This document shows, in pieces, positions 57,701 to 64,000 of a DNA stretch of 64,000 nucleotides. The notes under the pieces were generated by a model. That model searched no databases. It worked only from the letters and a program-made list of their open reading frames with translations, and had not been told where the DNA came from. The translations under genes and the position numbers were made by a program. This DNA is from Uloborus plumipes (lineage: Eukaryota > Arthropoda > Arachnida > Araneae > Uloboridae): the NCBI GenBank assembly GCA_038373865.1, contig JAXGGA010002311.1:61411-125410 (forward strand), read 5' to 3'. Each line of letters starts with the position of its first letter. Position 1 is the first letter of the stretch.

Positions 57701-60328
57701 TATGATTTTATATCACAGAGATTAAAATTTTGAATAATCATTCGAGGAACAGTTTGACATTGAAAGCTTCTTTGAGCACTAAAATAACTATTAATATTAT
57801 GAATAAAACCAACTGGTGAAAGTAATTGAATGGTTTATTTCGAAAAGTTATCATCAGTTAACCAGAAAAACTGATTTTTTAAAGTTCGGAAAACGTTTCA
57901 GTTTTATCCTGTACTATTTCGCTTTTGTAATAACTTTATATAAATAAAAGTGTACTTATATACAATTGAAAAGGTTTTTGGTTGGTTGTACAATTAAGAA
58001 ACAATTGATTATTACTGATAGCTAGCTCTCTTTGAAAAAGACAGATGAGATCAAAACTAGAGCAGTTACCTTATTGAAATAAATGATTCAATCATAATCT
58101 TTTTTTTTTTAATCTTGTTTTTTAAAACGTATAAATTTTAAGAAACAAGAAAAGTAGCTCAAATTTTCATTTTTAACTATAAACTGGAAACAAATATAAG
58201 TAACTAATCAGAGTAATCAGAAAATGCTTTAATTAATATGAGTCATTATTTTAAAAAATGAATAAGAATATGTGTCTAATTAATGTAAGATCATTCTATG
58301 GTTGGTTGAAAAGCATTACGATTTTTATTTCAAGTCTGAAATAAACATACGACTCCATAATCAAAAATCGTTCTCATTTTGACAGATGCTCACAACAAAC
58401 TGCTTCTCGACTGTATTGACAATTATCTTTATGTAATGTTGTCACAAGTAAAGAGAGAAAAATAATGTGTGCTAAATTAGATATTCTATTGTACTTGTTA
58501 CTAACATAGAAAATATAGTCTCGTACTATGTGATTAGTATTCGTTGTGAATACTTTTGGTTAATTTTAAGCGATGGATGTCTTGTAATACTAGAAATTAC
58601 TGATGCATAGAGGTAGGTAGAAATTGAATCCACGTCAATGTTTGTACACATGATTAAAGAAAATTTTTTATCGTCTTAGGTACTGAATTTGTATTGTTAT
58701 TATTTTTGTATCGTAGAAAAAATTGCTGATAACTATGGATCTGAAGACTAAACTTGGAAGAAACATTAAAACTTTGAAATTTCTAAAGGATTTGCCATTC
58801 AGTTAAGTTTTTTTTTTTACGTTCTTTCAACATCAATAAATACGTAGCAAATACGCTCAAAACATTTTATGAGAAAAATGTTAATATTATGCTTGAAATG
58901 CGCGTAGTTTTAAAAGTAAAATGGAAAAAAATCAAGTAAACAGTATCATAATTTATAAAACGAAATATGTGAAACACTTTAGAATCACAAGCTCTGAAAT
59001 AAAGCATAACAGTTTTCAATGTTAAAAAAAATAAATAAAAAAAATTTAAAAAAAAAACGACTTTTCCTTTTTTTGGACAGCTTTTCTAAAAAAAAGTAAT
59101 ATTAACGTTATGATGTCAAAATAACATGAAAATGAAAAGTATATAATTTATGAACTGTTTCTATCTGATAATTTATGAAATACACAAACTTAGGTTGCTT
59201 ATCACAAAATATTCTTTTAAGGGTTAAAGCAATCTATAATTCTCGTCTCCCGTACACATTTGTTTTTCTTTGTTACATAAATTGATTACTATTCAGTTGA
59301 TCGCAAAAGAAACTTTTTGTGCAATCGATGATGCAAAATACATTCTACCTTTGTCATGGTAGCTGTTATTCATGCTGACATAGTTATTGATTGTCAGTTG
59401 AGAATTAATGGGTTTATTTTCTAAGAACTATTCAGTTGATGATGTCCGTTTGAAAATAAGGAGCCTTGCAAACTTTTACTTATACCTTGCTGACGAATTT
59501 GACGTAAATATGGAGTGGAGTTATAAAATTAAGAGAAATTATGTTTTAATGTATTTAAAATTCGTCTCAAGTGTATTTGTAACCTGAAGGATTCCTCAAA
59601 CTCGGTCCTCTTGAAGAGCAGACATGTTGTTTTCGAGTTTTTATGCTTTTAATGCTACAAAAAGGTCGAATAGATACAATTTTTATTTGGGTGTAAACAT
59701 TGGTTATAGCTCAGCCGCCAAAATAAGTGACTTGGAAACAATGCTTAAAATATCCTTTGGGATACCTTTTAAAGTGCTTCCCCCCCCTCACCAAACTTTA
59801 AATAAGAAAGCATTTCGCAATGATTCTGACAAGACTACGCTTTAAAGCAAGTCAGTTATATAAGCAAATAAATACATAATCAATAGCACATTTTGTTGAT
59901 TTTAAGAGTTAACTAAAAAGAGATTTCTAATATTATTCTTTTTATCATTCTGCAAATATATTTCCAGTGACAATGGTAAATCTTCCAAATTTAGTCCTCG
60001 GTCATCAGCACATGCGCACCAAGTCAGTGTACATGTACAGAAAATATAAATAGATGTACATAAATATATGTAAAAAATATATATATATACTATTGTCCTG
60101 TGATCTTACATATTGAGCTAGTGTATAATACAAGGCAATAACCCAATTAGTTAAAGAAAAAAAAATGCGCTTAATTATGTGAGCAGTGTATTTGTGTGAC
60201 CAAAGAATATGATATTATGTACTAATAAAGTTGTCATTCGATGGAGTTGGATTTTTTCTTTTTTTGTGAAAAGTCAATGACGCATTAACATAACGATCTG
60301 TGAATATATTAACTTACATATTCATATA
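54727..60328. other. Transposon-poor AT-rich sequence, continued
   Basis: No supported gene. T-rich text with many ATTTA words (55190-55560), AATAAA at 55975 and 60234. The small ORFs at 55663, 56229 and 59624 have no recognisable domains. Confidence 0.45.
60234..60239 (+). terminator. Possible distal polyadenylation signal AATAAA
   Basis: AATAAA followed by TTGTCATTCGATGGAGTTGG and a T-rich run, a textbook cleavage-site arrangement on the + strand. It lies about 90 bases before the pogo-like element at 60329. Confidence 0.35.
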
Positions 60329-60481
60329 CAGTGAATCCTCGGTTACTCGACACATCACGGGACCACGAAAATATGTCAAGTTAAGCCTCTGTCAACTTTC
60401 CGAGGTTCTATAATTTCAGCTATTGTAGCGTTTTCTGTGTTGCTTATTTACTAGTGTTTATCATCATAGCGTAATGACAAA

Positions 60482-60732
60482 TGAAGGGTCAGGGGGAAAA
60501 ACCACGGTAGTCACATTTGATTCATTTTGAGAAAAACGAAATTTTAACTTTACGAGCTCATAAACTTTCCCAGTATACTTGTTCTAAAATGACAATAATA
60601 CATGGACTACAGTGTTTTTTTACGAATATTGCATATACTCAACGAAAGTACACTTATTTTTCTAACAGGTGGTAGCATCAGTTTAAATTCAACAAAAAGT
60701 GGACTTCCGTGGTTTTTCCCCCTGACCCTTCA
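60482..60732. mobile_element. Nested MITE with TGAAGGGTCAGGGGG ends
   Basis: TGAAGGGTCAGGGGGAAAAA at the left and the complementary TTTTTCCCCCTGACCCTTCA at the right, 251 bp. The inverted repeat is at least 26 bp and perfect. No coding sequence. Confidence 0.8.
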
Positions 60733-60902
60733 AATAATTTCAGTAAAGGAGTTTGCTTTTGTTTTTCTGAAAAGAACTCCACAAAACAAATGGGACAATT
60801 TTTAGTACCTGTCGTGCAGATGCTGCATTGCTTCTCTTCTGGACTACCTTGGGTGCATTTCTCCAATCCCTTCCTAAACAACTGCACCACTTCACTTCAC
60901 TC

Positions 60903-61168
60903 TCCAGAGTCCCCTGTACCTACCACAGCTCGTGGTTAAACCGGGATAGAGCTCTGAAGAGCACTCTGTTCTTTTTGATACAGAACAAGGGCCAAGCAAA
61001 CATCTGGTCCAGCACTCCCAGAGTTATCGTTTCATTTGGAGGACTTTGCGACCACGACCCTTATTTTACGTCGCCCGCCACCATTAGTAACGACGGTGGA
61101 TTTTTGATCGGCTGGAATCGAGCCCAGGACCCTCCGGTAACGCCTTATCGATCGGGCTACTGCGGCCC
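60903..61168 (-). mobile_element. tRNA-derived SINE, second copy
   Basis: Matches 47919-48209 (CCCCTGTACCTACCACAG, GACCACGACC, GATCGGCTGGAATCGA, CGATCGGGCTACTGCGGCCC). The tRNA-like head lacks about 12 bases of the anticodon arm present in the intron-7 copy. Left limit approximate. Confidence 0.75.
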
Positions 61169-61859
61169 ACTCAGCTGCACCAACAGTCCAAAGTGTTGTG
61201 GCTCTTCTGGAAAAAAGTGGGAATTCTCAAAAAAAGTTCTTTTCGGAAAACAATAAATTGACTGACCCATAAACAGCAGAAATCTCAGAAACCATCAATG
61301 TAAAAGAATATCGGAAGCAAAAAATGGACTAAAATAGCAAGTGGATGTCGACTTATAGAGGTTTCTGCAGAGTGTGGCGAGTTAAGGAAGTTTTAACCCA
61401 TAAAAATTAACATTGGATCAACCATTGGAAAAAATAAATGTCGACTTACGGAGGTTGTCGAGTTATCCGCTTGTCAAGTTACCGAAGTTCCAATGTATTA
61501 GCATGCATCATTAACTTACATATTAAAATAGTTTGAGGAATATTGCTTTAAACAGTAGTTAAAACTCCTTACTTCGATTGCTTTTCTCCAATGATACATT
61601 TGAAGGTGTCTGCTGTTTGAAATTAATAATGGCAATTTTCTCTTAAGTGATAGTTCGCAAGAATTCAATTCATTCAAATGAGCTGTATGGTATAATTTGA
61701 ATAAAATAACTCAGAAATACACCAACAAAATCGAGAAACATTCTGCATTCCACTTCAAATGAAAAGTATGTGCAGTAAATTTTGTTTAGAACGCGAGAAT
61801 CATAAGTTAATTTTCACTGTTGCCACAACTTTTTTATACAAATTACTCAGTGAAATAGA

Positions 61860-61911
61860 TCGTAGCCTACGTGGATGGGCGCTCCGCTAGCGCGATCTTC
61901 GTAGGCTACGA
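61860..61911. repeat. Short perfect inverted repeat
   Basis: TCGTAGCCTACG and CGTAGGCTACGA enclose 28 GC-rich bases, the only GC-rich spot within about 500 bp. Confidence 0.7.
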
Positions 61912-62342
61912 ATAGATAAAACAAGGACTATTATATAACCGTGAAGAGATGGCACTTGTCAATCAAATGAGAAAACGAGTGCATTCCTTATAATAGGTAT
62001 AGAAGGAAGAAATTGACGTGTGCCATTTTTGAGCGCTTAGTGACATTTTGGCAATGTGACATTTATCATAGTGACATTTCGGCATTCTTTATAAAAGATG
62101 ATATATTTCGTAGACCATACGAGGCTGAAAAAGAGGCAACACTGATAGCAAACCATTCTAAATTTATCGTATGCAACATTTCTTTTCCTACATTGTAATT
62201 GATTATAATATAAATTGCAAGAAATATCTTGAGTGAGAGATCTAATTTTTAATTTATCGCTTGCTGATTGAACTTTTTTTATTGTTTTATTATTATTATG
62301 AAGAATTACGTACGAAATTTCGGTGACTAACACTTAAGTTTT

Positions 62343-62518
62343 AGACAGGAATTCAAGTGAAACACGGACGATCGCAACTCACCAATGCAATTCCCAATTT
62401 TGGATACGTTACAATAGCTACGAGATGCGATTCTTTTGTAATTCGACTTCCAGTAGCGAATCCAATTTGTGATCGCCTCGAAGCGATTGCAATGGTGTTT
62501 CACTTGAATTCGGCCCTT
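62343..62518. mobile_element. Small MITE, about 176 bp
   Basis: GAATTCAAGTGAAACAC near the left end and GTGTTTCACTTGAATTC near the right. Ends AGACAGG / CGGCCCT agree only partly; target duplication not resolved. Confidence 0.6.
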
Positions 62519-63088
62519 AGAATCAATTGAACTTTAAAAAAAAAAAAGTTCTCCAAATATACTTTTGCTATTTGATTATTTAATATTGGAATGTAATTTG
62601 CAGCACTAAATGCTTTTGTTTGGCGGAAAAGTAAAAATGACAAGCTTCACGTTCTTTATTGCAACCATACTCTCGCCAATTTTGAATTAAAATGAACTAT
62701 CGGGCATTGAAGTCTTTGACCAATGGCTGTTCGAAGAGGGAAAAAGAATATGATATGTTCAATAAGACATATCTGCCTCGACATCACAAAATTAAGATAT
62801 TTTATCTCTTTGGCTAATTTCTTAAGTTGGGCGAAGTGCTCAAGTTATGCTTGTACCAATAACCCATTTGCGAATCCGTTCTTCAGTTTTCTTCTACTTA
62901 TCACCCCTTCATAAAAAATGAACAATTTTAAAAAAGGAGGAGTCAAGTGTCTCTTCAAAGCTAGACTTTAACAATCATTCGAAAATAAGTTTACGAAAAT
63001 AACATTTTTATGCATGCTAGAAATACTTTCATGCTATTTTTCACGCTAATTGAATTCGCTCAAGCTGAACTAAAGCACCATAATGTAG

Positions 63089-63110
63089 CGCCCCCCCCCC
63101 CCCCCCCCCA
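63089..63110. repeat. Poly-C tract
   Basis: About 22 C residues in a row, preceded by GTAGCG. Confidence 0.9.
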
Positions 63111-63478
63111 CTTGTTTTTAAATCTTGCAGCGCCAAACATCTGCTGTTACATTTAATTCAATGCCAAATAAACCCTTTCAGAAGCAAACAGTATTTTTAA
63201 ATAAATAAGTCAGATGGCGGTAAAGTGGAAATTAGAAGCAACAAATACCCCTAATTCTACAATTTTATCTTTTTATCTTCTCTCATTAAAGTTCAATTAA
63301 GCATAACTATCCGCTGATTGCTGGCTACTAGTTGACAAGTGGTATCAAATAGTTCTAACAGTTTTTCATATTTTAATCGTTCTCAATAAATGCATAGACT
63401 AATAACATCAGTTTTAAGGAAAGCTTTCACTGTTTCGCCCGAATCTTCTATTTCAGAAGAAAATCAGATGGTGATAGG

Positions 63479-63998
63479 CAAGGGCGTAGCCAGGACTCAC
63501 GTTAGGGGGGTGCAAGTAGTGGCACCCCAATAGGAGGTCACTGCGACCTCCCAAAAAGTTCTTATCCGATACAAATTGGCTGATGAAATTTGAAAACAGT
63601 GAGACAGTATTGCAAATCTGAACTTCTTTATTTTATTTATTTATTTTTCTTTTTTTCCTTTTTAATTAATTAATTTATTTATTTTCGTGATGCCTCAAGT
63701 CTCTTTTGGTAGACATAGATAAGTATGCATTCTTGTGTTTTATTTATTTATTTTTTAATCATTCAGTAAAGTTCTGAGTTTCATTCGGTAAATTAAAAAT
63801 TTTCTCCTCAAAAACAGGCAAGCTTACTATCATTTTCTGAAAAGTAATCAATACTAGATATAATAACGCAGTTTATATAAAGTTCCCAAAAATTAGCATA
63901 AAAGTCAAATAAATAAAATGGGAGGTCACAGTGACCTCCCATTGGCTCTGATCTAGGGGGTGCAGCTGCACCCCCTGCACCCCCTAGCTACGCCCTTG
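63479..63998. mobile_element. MITE with CAAGGGCGTAGC ends at the window edge
   Basis: CAAGGGCGTAGCCAGGA at the left and CTAGCTACGCCCTTGG at the right. Internal hairpins GGAGGTCACTGCGACCTCC and GGGAGGTCACAGTGACCTCCC face each other near the two ends. The target duplication lies partly outside the window. Confidence 0.75.
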
Positions 63999-64000
63999 GT

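Larger units (their letters stand above)
49185..60250 (+). other. Candidate 3' UTR and downstream flank of CHT
   Basis: AT-rich sequence with T-rich stretches on the + strand and no supported coding exon. Candidate polyadenylation signals AATAAA occur at 49508-49513, 49673-49678, 53160-53165, 55975-55980 and 60234-60239; the last is followed by a GT-rich stretch. Only one clear MITE (54502-54726) interrupts 11 kb, in contrast to the gene's introns. The 3' UTR may end near 49.7 kb or extend much further; sequence alone cannot decide. Short ORFs in the block show no recognisable protein. Confidence 0.4.
60329..61495. mobile_element. pogo/Tigger-like element holding two nested repeats
   Basis: CAGTGAATCCTCGGTTACTC at the left and GTCAAGTTACCGAAGTTCCA ending ATG at the right, flanked by TA (60327-60328, 61496-61497). 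The ends agree imperfectly, so it is old. Contains a MITE (60482-60732) and a SINE (60903-61168). Confidence 0.65.
61496..63478. other. AT-rich non-coding stretch
   Basis: No gene. Holds a 12-bp inverted repeat at 61860-61911, a small MITE at 62343-62518 and a poly-C tract at 63089-63110. Confidence 0.5.

Noticed and set aside
1..64000. CRISPR array or bacterial operon
   Set aside because: The regular short repeats are MITE-internal palindromic units or microsatellites; the gene has introns and the setting is eukaryotic.

Overview
This is a eukaryotic window: AT-rich, intron-bearing and packed with transposable elements. It carries one recognisable host gene, an almost certainly complete high-affinity choline transporter (CHT1 / SLC5A7 family) on the + strand. 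Eight coding exons between 29723 and 49184 join in phase to give a 581-residue protein. Its sequence is of arthropod type. The transposon set (Helitrons, tRNA-derived SINEs, a mariner whose transposase opens with a DUF4817-like domain, several kinds of MITE) suggests a chelicerate, most likely a spider. The species cannot be fixed from the sequence alone.

Layout. 1-29.7 kb is non-coding: AT-rich sequence with a Helitron (3633-5306), a dispersed repeat called family R here, a tandem duplication (12354-13018), an A-B-A repeat block (18941-20126), a DNA transposon with 4-bp target duplications and an internal motif array (20554-22170), a pogo-like MITE (25846-26416), a SINE fragment and a MITE that ends about 60 bases before the first coding exon. 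That exon starts at a splice acceptor, so at least one 5'-UTR exon and the promoter lie upstream and were not found with confidence. 29.7-49.2 kb is the transporter gene. Its introns hold nested insertions: a hAT shell with a second element inside it (intron 1), a retroposon with a 14-bp target duplication and a Helitron split into family R (intron 2), a decayed mariner, also inside R, plus a MITE and a Helitron (intron 3), a Tc1-type fold-back inside another MITE (intron 4), and a SINE with a 14-bp target duplication (intron 7). 49.2-60.3 kb is AT-rich and nearly free of recognisable transposons, with several AATAAA signals; it may be a very long 3' UTR. 60.3-64 kb is again transposon-rich, with a pogo-like element holding two further repeats.

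Function. The transporter imports choline with sodium into cholinergic nerve endings, the limiting supply step for acetylcholine synthesis. No second host gene, CRISPR array, true tRNA or rRNA gene was found. The most unusual features are the sharply GC-rich last coding exon, the short-motif arrays inside two non-autonomous DNA transposons, the depth of nested insertion in the introns, and the possible 11-kb 3' UTR.
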